Shown piece by piece: positions 22,891 through 32,421 of a DNA stretch of 64,000 nucleotides. Below the pieces are notes generated by a model. The model was not told the origin of the DNA and did not search any database. It saw only the letters and a list, made by a program, of their open reading frames with translations. The translations under genes and the position numbers were made by a program. The DNA comes from Chytriomyces cf. hyalinus JEL632 (taxonomy: Eukaryota; Chytridiomycota; Chytridiomycetes; Chytridiales; Chytriomycetaceae): positions 310,001 through 374,000 of the forward strand of contig JAIWWG010000002.1 of assembly GCA_025435555.1 (NCBI GenBank), in the 5' to 3' direction. Numbering within the stretch: the first letter of the stretch is position 1; the number at the start of each line of letters is the position of its first letter.

Positions 22891-23395
22891 TTGTTGGAGC
22901 GCGACATCCGGAAATCGTGCTTGATTCTCTGTGGACTCACGGGGTTACGGTTGCTGACTGGCGGGCTTCCTGTATACTGTCATCGCTGGATCTCGTCTGA
23001 ACCAACCAGTAAGTGTTCAACAGAAACTTGTTCAACGGCGGGTAGTAAGAATAAAATGATTTTCAAACGCAGAAATCGGAATTTTCAAGCTGGATGCAAT
23101 ATTGAACACGATCCTTCGTGACGAGGCAAACGGGAGAAGCTGGGAGAAGCTGCACTGTCCCTGCGAAAACCTAGAAGGAATGTGCTGCGTCCAATGCAGC
23201 ACATCCAGTCTGACGCGCATTCTCACCGTGGCCCGCGATGCTGCTCTCGCGTGCTGATCCAGGAAGGGAAAGTAAGCTCGCTCAAGCCCAACCAACAAAA
23301 TTGCTCTCATTGAACCCTGCTCAACAATTCTTTCCAATCGACACAGTATAAATTTTGGGCAAAGTCCCGCACAAGTTTGTTCAAAAACCTACGAC
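22891..23395 (+). promoter_or_regulatory. duplicated upstream region of the first tandem copy
   Basis: The stretch around 23140-23250 resembles 25676-25790, which precedes the second copy (shared GTCCAATGCAGCACATCCAGTCTG-like core). Close to the ATG are GCTCAACAATTCTTTCC (23318), a TATAAATTTT box (23346) and TTGTTCAAAAACC. Equivalent TTCAACAATT blocks precede the other copies at 25818 and 27965. Confidence 0.5.
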
Positions 23396-24953
23396 ATGGA
23401 AAACGTGAACTCTCTCACTGCCAGTGCCCAAGAATTCTTCACCATCAAATTCTCGGGCCGCAGTGTCTATGTCGGAAGTGCGTTCAGCATTTTCCTCGCC
23501 TCCCTCGTTGCACCCTTCAAAGCAAAGCACACTTTGGCGTCGGTTTTACCGTTCTTCTATTGGCCATCTTTGTTGCGGCAATCCCGGCAGGGATTCACCA
23601 ACTCCTAGTACCCACATCCAATCCCCCAATTGCTACGGTCTGGCCATTGAACGCACGGTCGGGTGAGCTGGCCTTCAGTGAACGGTTTGGAAGAAGACGT
23701 GGCAAGGTTGAATGGTGTGTACCGAGAGACGGGCCCTCACAGACAGTTGCCAGCAGCGTCGGATCCATGGTGGCCAAATTCAACGCAAACCCAAACTGCA
23801 AAGAGGGGTTAAATTTGACGGTTGGCTTTCAGACCATGCGCCAAATAGTCACACCTTCGAATCTGTTGACAGCACTTGAATCAAGCACGATGATTAGGCT
23901 CAGTCGAGTGGCTCCTGCCGCGGGTACCATTCTTGGACTTGATGTGCCGCTGAGCCGCAAGACTGACATCAAATACGCTATCGAAAGCCATTATGAAGGA
24001 TTGTCGGACCTTTCACCCTCAGGTTCCAAAGGCTGTGACGCTGCTGTGACGACGGTGGTTACAATATCAAGAACCAGTAAAACCCCGACGGCCACAGAAA
24101 TTGACTGTACCGCATACGGCGTTGACATGCATGATAAAACATCATATGAGTTTATTATGTGCTACCACCATGGAAAAGTCGGCGCGTATAAAGCAGAAAA
24201 TCGGACGGTTGCCATTTTTGTATCAACCAAGGCACAAGCAACGGGTTCATCCTGGGACTTTGTCTATAGTGCGTACACGCCAAAGTTGCGGGAATTTACT
24301 CTACTCACTGACTGGAAACGTCGATACTACACTTTAGATCCCGGCAAGGTCATTGAATTCGACCCACTCAATATGGAAGAAATGCGACTTGTTGACATGC
24401 GAGTAGATGATATCACCATCCAAGAATTCGTGGGAAAGAGAGAGTGCCGCGCTTTGAAAGGTAACGGCTCAGACCCAGCATTTGAGAACGACGGTACAGC
24501 AGACCACTACATCCTGGGATCATGGCAACAGAGCGGCAACATTGTTCACACTGACTACTCCGCTTACCAAGCAACGACCCGTGACATGATTCTCATTGAA
24601 TTCGCCAGCTGGCAAGGCGTCTGTTTCTGAGTCTGTTTGTGTTGGCGGCCATTACGGCCTTAACTTTGAAGCCGCCTATGGGAAAACTTTTGGTGAACAT
24701 TGCATGCAGCAACAGTCTTGCGTCGACATCAGCCAAGTCGAAACCGTGGTGCACAAGGACATGTTTCTTTGTGCGGCAAAATGCGCGAGGCGGCAAGTTT
24801 GTTTTGTGCGAGGAAAATGACGCTGGCGTCAAGCCGGTCACGTTCAAGCGAACCACAAAGAGTTGTCAAGAAAGTGACAAGAAGCCGTCTGGATACACCG
24901 CTGCTCCCACTGAGGACGCGATGCAAACGAGCGATTTGGTGAGAAGCAATTAA
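23396..24953 (+). pseudogene. broken first copy of the myristoylated membrane-protein family
   Basis: The start reads MENVNSLTASAQEFF, and the remaining sequence follows the copies at 25893 and 28036 to the same C-terminal segment. Relative to them it lacks about 170 bases covering the first two hydrophobic segments, and the reading frame is broken in about two places. The usual MGN myristoylation start has become MEN. A 129-bp tract (23740-23868) is identical to the intact third copy (28510-28638). It is probably not functional. Confidence 0.75.
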
Positions 24954-25892
24954 TGAAGTCGCGTTTTTTTTTGGATGGGTTGCCGGTTCCGTGTTGACTT
25001 TAAGTTCGCCGACCTGAAATATAAATTTTATTTCCGACTGACCCATAACACAGCTTTCGCTGCTTCCACCTCGGCCCTTACTATGTTGATTCATGGATTC
25101 CTTGGACGAGAGTTTCTGTGAGAAAAGTTGCCATCTTGCTGTCATGGCGGCAGTTGCAACGGTGGTACAAGTTCCAATAAGACAAACTCAATATTTTAAC
25201 TGATGTAAAATATATCGGTTCAATACAATCGTGACTCAAATTTGGAGACCGGGCTTCAGCAGAAAGCGGGTGCGGGGAGAGAGAGCGAAGACCTCGCTCA
25301 AGCACACAAGCCCGATATTTTATTGGGATGAAATTCAAGAAAGAAACTTGAAGAAGAAGAAGGAGTGGCAGGGAGAAGGTGTTCAAAAACAAACCAGCGC
25401 ACACTCAGCAACAGGAATGGCGCTAGAAGAAGCAAGAGGGAAAAATCGACGACAGAAAAGACTCTCATTCAACTCCAACGCATTGATCGCACGTACCCTC
25501 ATGGCTGCATGAATGCATTTGGTAGGCTGATAACTCGTGAGTGCCACGCAGCTGCCACCCGGCAAGGAGTGAGACTCAGGTTTGAAACTTGTTAGTAAGA
25601 GATGTTAGGGTTTCTCCAATCGAAATTAGTGCCACGCAAAATGAACAAGGCTGATTACGATCGGCACACCAGAGAGGCTGTACTGTCGCTGCGACAACTG
25701 ACAGTGAAGGTGGAACGAGGTCCAATGCAGTGCATCCAGTCTGCCGCGTCCCTTTTGATGGGCAAAGACGCAGTTCTCGCTCCAACAAAATAAGCACGCT
25801 CAAGCCCAGAAAACCTGTTCAACAATTTGTTTTCAAAATTATATTTAAGCAGCTTGAACTTTTTGGGAAGCGCAAGTTCAGAAGAATCAGAC
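24954..25892. other. spacer between tandem copies with conserved 3' block
   Basis: The 3' block at 25001-25165 is shared with the relic at 20507-20665 and, more weakly, with 29835-29910. Bases 25676-25790 resemble the region upstream of the first copy. Near the next ATG lies CTGTTCAACAATTTG (25817). The middle part (25200-25600) is purine-rich and I see nothing in it. Confidence 0.5.
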
Positions 25893-27581
25893 ATGGGAAA
25901 CGCGACCTCTCTTACTGCCAGTGCCCAAGAATTCTTCACGGTCATTGTGTCGGGCCGCAGCGTCTTTGTCGGGAGTGCATTCAGTATTTTCCTTGCCTCC
26001 CTCATTGCGCCGTTCCTGGCTGATATCATTCTGGGATTGATTGCTATGGCCCTCAGCAGCAAAGGATTCGTGCATGTCGCTCTTATGGCTAATGCGGGGA
26101 CGGTTTCCATCGTGAAGGATATGTTTCGAGTCAGGCGCGATGGCCGCAACACAGTACACTTTGGTGTCGGTTCCAGCGTTCTCATATTGGCCATCATCAT
26201 TGCGGCTATTCCTGCAGGGATTCACCAACTTCTGGTACCCACATCCAATCCTCCTATTGCTACGGTCTGGCCACTGAACGCACGGTCGGGCGAGCAAGCT
26301 TTCAGTGAACGGTTTGGAAGAAGACGTGCCAATGTTGAATGGTGTGTGCCAAGAGACGGACCCACGCAGACAGTTGCCAGCAGCGTAGGATCTGTGGTGG
26401 CCAAATTCAGTGCAAACCCAAACTGTATAGAGGGATATAATCTGCCTCTCAGCTTTCCGACCAAGCACGAAACAGTCACGCCTGCAAATCTACTGGCGGG
26501 ACTTGAATCAAGCACGATGACTCGGCTAAGTCGAGTAGGCTCCACCGCAGGTACCGTTCTTGGCCTTGATGTGCCATTGAGCCGCAAGACAGACATCAAG
26601 TATGCCGTTGCAAGTTACTATGAGGGATTATCAACTCTGTCACCCTCAAAGTCGGACAAAAAAAGTTGTGACGCGGCTGTGACCACGGTAGTTGCAATAT
26701 CAAAAACCAGCAAAATTCCAACGGCCACTCAAGTTTCCTGCACAGCGTATGGTGTTGATAAGCATGACAATACAGCATGGGAGTTCATCATGTGCTACGA
26801 CCATGGACCGTTCGGCAGATATACATCTGCAAATCGGACCGTTGCCATCTTCGTTTCAAACAAGACCCAAGTAACGGGTTCATCTTGGGATTTTGTTTAT
26901 CACGCGTACATGCCAGAGTCGCGGAGTTTTCTATTATTCACGGACTGGAACGGTAAAAACTACACTGTAAATCCCAGCGATGTCGTTCCATCCGACCCAA
27001 TTAAGATGGCAGAAATGCGTCTTGTTGAGCTAAGAGTGGATAACATTGCCCTCCAAGAATTCGTGGGACTGGGAGAGTGCCGCGCGTTGGACACCGATAT
27101 ATTAGCAGACTTTAATAATGACGCCACAGCAGATCACTACGTCCTGGGAGCTTGGCAGCAGAGCGGCAGCGTTGTTCACACTGCCTTCTCCAGTCATGAA
27201 GCAACGGCCCGCGACAAGATCCTTATTGAATTCACTGGCTGGCAAGGGATCCTGTTTCTTTCTCTGTTTCTGGTGGCGGCCATTGCAGCCATTGTGTTTC
27301 AGCCGTCCATGGGAAGTCTTCTCGTCCACATGACGTGTAGCAACAGTCTTTTGTCAACATCAGTTCGGTCCAAGCCTTGGTACACAAGGACTGGCTTCTT
27401 TGTGCGGCAAAACGCGCAAGGTGACAAGTTTGTGTCGTGCGAGGAGGACAACGCTAGCTTCAAGCCGCTCACGTTTAAGCAAGCCACAAGGAGTTGTCAA
27501 GAGGGTGAGAAGTTGTCTGGATATAACGCCGTTTCTAGCGGGGAAGGGTTGCGCACGAACGATTTGCTGAGAAGCAATTGA
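25893..27581 (+). CDS. tandem-array membrane protein, second copy (unknown family)
   Basis: One exon, 562 residues. It starts MGNATSLTASAQEFF, an N-myristoylation-type start (Gly2, Ser6). Hydrophobic segments lie at about 28-58 (FVGSAFSIFLASLIAPFLAD, continuing into IILGLIAMAL), about 94-117 (VLILAIIIAAIPAGIHQLLV) and about 449-475 (ILFLSLFLVAAIAAIVF). The ~330-residue part between the second and third carries paired cysteines and NRT/NKT-type sequons, so it is probably extracellular or lumenal. The tail after the third segment has the motif SKPWYTRTGFFVRQNAQGDK. I do not recognise the family. It is about 75-80 percent similar by eye to the copy at 28036. Confidence 0.8.
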   Translation: MGNATSLTASAQEFFTVIVSGRSVFVGSAFSIFLASLIAPFLADIILGLIAMALSSKGFVHVALMANAGTVSIVKDMFRVRRDGRNTVHFGVGSSVLILAIIIAAIPAGIHQLLVPTSNPPIATVWPLNARSGEQAFSERFGRRRANVEWCVPRDGPTQTVASSVGSVVAKFSANPNCIEGYNLPLSFPTKHETVTPANLLAGLESSTMTRLSRVGSTAGTVLGLDVPLSRKTDIKYAVASYYEGLSTLSPSKSDKKSCDAAVTTVVAISKTSKIPTATQVSCTAYGVDKHDNTAWEFIMCYDHGPFGRYTSANRTVAIFVSNKTQVTGSSWDFVYHAYMPESRSFLLFTDWNGKNYTVNPSDVVPSDPIKMAEMRLVELRVDNIALQEFVGLGECRALDTDILADFNNDATADHYVLGAWQQSGSVVHTAFSSHEATARDKILIEFTGWQGILFLSLFLVAAIAAIVFQPSMGSLLVHMTCSNSLLSTSVRSKPWYTRTGFFVRQNAQGDKFVSCEEDNASFKPLTFKQATRSCQEGEKLSGYNAVSSGEGLRTNDLLRSN

Positions 27582-28035
27582 TTTGGTTGCCGGTTTCTTG
27601 GTGGTGTTTTTCGTGTCCTTTTCTTCATGGTCGCCGACATTCAATAAAACGCGGTTGTCCTTATTCAAGTTCGGTGAACTGGAAAGCAGAATTGTTGATA
27701 AATCTTGAGTGCCACGCAGAGTGCCACCTTCATGAACCAGCAAGTGAGTGTTCAATATTCAACTTGTTCAAACGCGCGCTCAAAAAAATCGAGGACTGAA
27801 AAGGGGATTTTGCAACGACCACACAATAGTGAACAACGGTTACTGCGCCAATCGATAGTGGTGCATCACATCCAACCCTGACGCGTCCTTGTATCACTCC
27901 TCCTGATGGGCAAAGATACTGCTCACGAGTCCTTTTGATCAGAAGCTTGTTCAACAAATTTTTGCGCTTGTTCAACAATTCTTTTGCCAACGGAAAATAC
28001 GCGCGCACACACGTTTGTTCAGAACAATCAAAAAG
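27582..28035 (+). promoter_or_regulatory. spacer and upstream region of the third copy
   Basis: It contains the repeated motif GAGTGCCACGCAGAGTGCCACC (27704), also near 25540, and several TTGTTCAAC units (27762, 27947, 27970). CTTGTTCAACAATTCTTTTGCC at 27968 matches the block before the first copy. No clear gene otherwise. Confidence 0.45.
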
Positions 28036-29700
28036 ATGGGAAACACGACATCTCTCACTGCCAGCGCCCAAGAATTCTTCACGGTCATTGTGTCAGGTCG
28101 CAGTCTCTATGTCGGGAGCGCGTTCAGCATTTTCCTGGCTTCCATCATCGCACCCTTCCTGGCCGACATCATTCTGGGTACTATAGCCATGGCCCTTAGC
28201 AGCAAAGGATATGTACATGTTGCTCTTATGGCCAATGCGGGGACGGTTTCCATCGTAAAGGATATGTTTCGAGTTTCTCCCGAGGGCCGCAGCAAAGGAC
28301 ACTTTGGTGTTGGTTGCAGCGTTCTTATATTGGCCATCGTCATTGCAGCCATCCCAGCAGCAATTCACCAACTCCTAGTACCCGCTTTAAACCCTCCTAT
28401 TGCTACGGTTTGGCCACTGAACGCTAAAACGAACGAGGTGGCCTTCAGTGAGCGGTTCGGAAAGCGGCGTGCCAATGTTGAATGGTGTGTGCCAAGAGAC
28501 GGGCCTTCGCAGACAGTTGCCAGCAGCGTCGGATCCATGGTGGCCAAATTCAACGCAAACCCAAACTGCAAAGAGGGGTTAAATTTGACGGTTGGCTTTC
28601 AGACCATGCGCCAAATAGTCACACCTTCGAATCTGTTGGCAGCACTTGAATCAAGCACGATGACTAGACTCAGTCGAGTGGGTCCCTCCGGGGCTGCCGT
28701 TCTTGGGCTTGATGTGCCATTGAGCCGCAAGACTGACATCAAGTACGCTGTGGCAATGTACTACGAAGGATTGTCGAGCCTTTCACCCTCAGGATCCGAA
28801 GGTTGTGATGCTGCTGTGACCGCGGTGGTTACGATTTCAAAAACCAACAATACGCCGACGGCCATAGAAATTGATTGTACCGCGTATGGCGTTGACTTGC
28901 ACGACAAAAAAGTATGGGAGTTCATGATGTGCTACGACCATGGAACATATACCAGATACACAGCAAATCGGACGGTTGCCATTTTTGTTTCAACAAAGTC
29001 ACAAGGAACGGGTTCAGCCTGGGACTTTGTATATCACGCCTACATGCCAAACTCCCAAGACTTTAGACTTTCTGCTGATTGGAAACGTCGAAACTACACT
29101 GTACTTCCCAGCACCAGTCCTGGATTTGGCCCAATTAACATGGAAGACATGCACCTCGTTGAGAGACGCGTGGACAACATTGCCATCCAAGAATTCGTTG
29201 GACAGAGAGACTGCGACGCTTTGAAAGGCACCTCGGCTTTTGAAAATGACGGAACAGCAGATCAATACATACTGGGTGCCTGGCAGCAAAGCAACAACAT
29301 TGTTCACACTGCTTTCTCTAATCATGAAGCAACGGCCCGCGACAAGATCCTTATTGAATTCACTGGCTGGCAAGGGTGTCTGTTTGTGTCTCTGTTTCTG
29401 ATTTCCACCATCCTTGCCGGCGTGTTGCAGCCGTCCATGAGTAGTCTTCTAGTCCACATTGTGTGTAGCAACAGTCTTTTGTCCACTTCCATTCGCTCCA
29501 AGCCGTGGTATACAAAGACTGGCTTCTTTGTGCGGGAAAACGCGCAAGGCGATAGGTTTGTTTCTTGCGAGGAAAACAGCGCGAGCAACAAGCCAATCAC
29601 GTTCAAGGAGGCCACAAGGAGTTGTAGGGAGAGTGAGAAGCTGTCTGGATATAGCGCCGCCTATAGTGTGAACGGGTTCCCACGTTATGAGCCGCTGTGA
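28036..29700 (+). CDS. tandem-array membrane protein, third copy (unknown family)
   Basis: One exon, 554 residues. The start is MGNTTSLTASAQEFF (myristoylation-type). The same three hydrophobic segments follow, the second reading VLILAIVIAAIPAAIHQLLV. The central domain contains NPPIATVWPLNA, VEWCVPRDGPSQTVASS, LGLDVPLSRKTDIKYAV, CTAYGVDLHD and LGAWQQSNNIVHTAFSNHEA. These blocks are nearly invariant among the copies, so they are probably the functional core. Its tail diverges from the second copy over the last ~10 residues. Function unknown. A membrane-anchored sensor or adhesion protein would fit the layout but is speculation. Confidence 0.8.
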   Translation: MGNTTSLTASAQEFFTVIVSGRSLYVGSAFSIFLASIIAPFLADIILGTIAMALSSKGYVHVALMANAGTVSIVKDMFRVSPEGRSKGHFGVGCSVLILAIVIAAIPAAIHQLLVPALNPPIATVWPLNAKTNEVAFSERFGKRRANVEWCVPRDGPSQTVASSVGSMVAKFNANPNCKEGLNLTVGFQTMRQIVTPSNLLAALESSTMTRLSRVGPSGAAVLGLDVPLSRKTDIKYAVAMYYEGLSSLSPSGSEGCDAAVTAVVTISKTNNTPTAIEIDCTAYGVDLHDKKVWEFMMCYDHGTYTRYTANRTVAIFVSTKSQGTGSAWDFVYHAYMPNSQDFRLSADWKRRNYTVLPSTSPGFGPINMEDMHLVERRVDNIAIQEFVGQRDCDALKGTSAFENDGTADQYILGAWQQSNNIVHTAFSNHEATARDKILIEFTGWQGCLFVSLFLISTILAGVLQPSMSSLLVHIVCSNSLLSTSIRSKPWYTKTGFFVRENAQGDRFVSCEENSASNKPITFKEATRSCRESEKLSGYSAAYSVNGFPRYEPL

Positions 29701-30122
29701 AGTAACTGATTAGTCGCCTTTTTGTAAACTAATGATTTGCTGAGAAGCAATTGATTGAGCAAGTTTTTTGGGGTGGTTGGTGTTTTTCATATCCTTTTGA
29801 TCGTGGTCAATAAAATGATGGTGACCCGTATTCAGGTTCGCCGAAGTGGAAACCAAATTTTTATTTCCCGCTGCAATCCTCGGAAACAATCGCCGCTTCT
29901 ACCTCAGCAGAATTCAACCATGCTTGCATCCCCTGCGGATTCCAACAATGCTTCTGAGACGGCGGCGTGGTCGAACCTTCAGCAGTGGCTAAGATGATGG
30001 CTAAGTAAACAACTTCACTCTTTCTGGATGCACTGCTAATTTGCGCGCGTGTTTTGAAGCTGTTTAAGTTACCAAGGTGGATCGTGGTTTGTGAAACGGT
30101 TCAAAGTGTTGAACAGGGGAAA
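29701..30122. other. spacer between third copy and LRR receptor
   Basis: Bases 29735-29760 repeat the end of the second copy's coding sequence (GATTTGCTGAGAAGCAATTGATT), marking a duplication seam. 29835-29910 resembles the 3' block at 25001. No gene recognised, although a signal-peptide exon of the LRR gene might lie here. Confidence 0.5.
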
Positions 30123-31908
30123 ATGTCCGCCTTCAACTCCTCATCAGACTGCGCCGTCCTGGCCAAGTGGCAGCCGGGCCTGTTTGCCAACAATTGCTGC
30201 TCTGTTACAAAGTGCAACAAAGAGGGAGCTGTCGAGTTGATGTGGGTGTTAACCTCGATGGATGGGTCATCAATTGGTCATCAAACTCATGTTTCCCATC
30301 CAGATCTCTGAGCACATACCATCTCACTGGACCCATTCCAACCGAGCTGGGTCTGCTTACTAGCTTGACTCGTATGTGGGTTCTTTGAATGGTGCAAGGC
30401 GCCAAGCAACTCACTCTCTTTTCAAGATATTTAGCAACGAACCAGTTGAATGGCAGCATTCCAACACAGCTTGGACTTCTCTCAAAACTCGAGTTGATGT
30501 GAGCACCACCCGCATACACTTCCTCATTCCAGCCTTCTACTCACGCTTTCGAAAAAAAAAAAAAAAAAAACACAGCCAGTTCAACAACAACCAGCTTTCA
30601 GGAACGATTCCAACGGAACTTGGGCGGCTTTCGAGTCTGACGGAAATGTGCGCTCTCTTTCTGTGATTGATTTTGCCTGCAGTTCATAAGAAGTGCTTTT
30701 TCCCAGCAACCTTGCAGGAAACCAGTTGACAGGACCTGTCCCCACAGAAATTTCTGCCCTGCCCAGACTCAAAACTTTGTACGGCGTCTCACCGTTGAAA
30801 CTCGCCCATCTTGACGTTAAAAAACTTTTTCATTCACAAAAAAAGGTTGCTGGACTCAAACACTCCCAACAGCTCCATTCCTTGCAACTTCACTTCATGC
30901 TCACCCGAGACCAACGAACCGAAGCAAGCAAATCCTAGTTCTGGCGTTCTCATTGGCGGCGTTATGGGTGGATTTATCTTTGTCGGATTTGTCGCGGCAA
31001 CAATTCTCTGGTTCCGCCAAAAACTCGTCAAGAAGAAGTCGGCGCTTGCATTCGAAGACCGGCAGCCAACGTAAGACCCTCCGCACAACCTCGAACGCAT
31101 TCATTTTTGTTGATACGCATAACGTTTTCTTGGTTGCGCGTCCAGAATTACACCCAGTTTGAGAGCGTACGATCCGTTCTCGGCGAGCAGTTCAAGCGAT
31201 TCTGGCTCTGAACTCACTCATGGCGCGAAACATTTTGACGGTTCAGAATCAGAAGGGTTCCTGGCGGCCCGTGAAGATCCGCATAGCAGTGTTTCCATAA
31301 CGTTGAACGAATCTCGTTCATCAGCTTCCGAAAAAACGTCACAGCCAACAACTGCAGAAATTCTTTACGATACTCATCCAGCGTTACAACAGCAACAACT
31401 ACACAATCATGCCTCGCCAATCTGTAAAGCAACTCTACCAGTCGAAATCACATCCGAAATCAAGTCAACTCAGCTGGGGATCAAGATGGCGGCGTTCCCC
31501 CAATTTCAGCCTTTGACGCATACCGCCGAATACACGGCAAACTCCCAGCAGTTTCCACATCCAAATGCGCGACGCCCAGACGACCCCAAACACTGGAACC
31601 AATACGAAACGGCCGAATGGATACGCGAACGATTAGGCAACATTAAGGTCTCAGAGACAGTTTTAAGTAAGTATTTTCCCTGCGCATGTATATCTTTGGT
31701 TTGATTTAACAAAGGGAATATGATGGGTGGATCAGGACAAGAAGTAACTGGACGCGTTCTTTTGATTCTGCAACGTGCCGATTTCAATGAACTCGGGTTT
31801 GATACGATTTGGGATCAAGTTGTGTTTGAGGAGGCTGTGGCAGAATTGAGGGTACAGAGTGTACAGCAGAGTGCGTTGGCTTATGAAAAGCCGCCACTGT
31901 ATGAGTGA
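30123..31908 (+). CDS. LRR-TM-SAM receptor-like protein
   Basis: About eight exons. Exon 1 has the LRR N-cap (SSDCAVLAKWQPGLF, NNCCSVTKC). Four small exons each encode one plant-type repeat: HLTGPIPTELGLLTSL; NQLNGSIPTQLGLLSKL; NQLSGTIPTELGRLSSL; NQLTGPVPTEISALPRL. The introns between them fall at phase 2 in the same codon. Next come a short Cys-containing linker, a membrane segment (GVLIGGVMGGFIFVGFVAAT), a basic stop (RQKLVKKK) and a Ser/Thr-rich tail. A SAM domain follows (WNQYETAEWIRERLG ... GRVLLILQRADFNELGF). No signal peptide is visible in exon 1, so an upstream exon or loss of secretion is possible. No kinase is present; signalling would go through SAM interactions. Confidence 0.8.
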
Positions 31909-32160
31909 GTATGATGCGAATTGGAGGGAATCTGCCGTGTTGAAGTACAATCACATCTAGCAGTATTAACTACTGAAATGCAGTCACGCATGTCGTTTAA
32001 TTCAAGACAATAAAAAGATACTCCCGCACCTAAGACATCATTGGGAATGAGGCAAGCAAAACCATGCACCACAAAAAGCCAAGAAGAACATCACGGGTTT
32101 TAGAAGAAAATAGAATAAAAAACCTCCCTCTTTTCTTTTGCAAAAAAGGACGGAAAAGAC
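31909..32160. other. 3' flank of LRR gene, left flank of TIR element
   Basis: Untranslated region with AATAAA near 32008 and a T-rich stretch before the inverted repeat. No gene. Confidence 0.5.
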
Positions 32161-32320
32161 CCCCCCCCCCATGCACCCGCCCACACACTTTTCTGTGAGA
32201 ATCCTCTAATAAAATTTTGAATTGTTGACGCCACCACTGCGGCAAGTGACAAATCAACTCAACTTTGAATAGTCTGTTTTATTTACACTAAGAGTTAGTG
32301 ATGAATAATGTGATGGATTC
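32161..32320 (+). repeat. left terminal inverted repeat
   Basis: Reads C10-ATGCACCCGCCCACACAC, TGTGAGAATC, TAATAAAATTTTGAATTGTTGA, CCACCACTGCGGCAAGTGAC, AACTCAACTTTGAAT and GTTTTATTTACACT, each present in the same order on the complementary strand at 40646-40801. Similarity weakens after about 32292 but resumes in TGTGATGGAT. Confidence 0.85.
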
Positions 32321-32421
32321 AGTGTATGTGTTCGCTTGTATTCTTTAGCGAGTGTAAATAGCTTTCACTGAAGTAGATTTTCAAATTCAGCACAAAAATT
32401 AGACGAATCCAAACCAGCACA

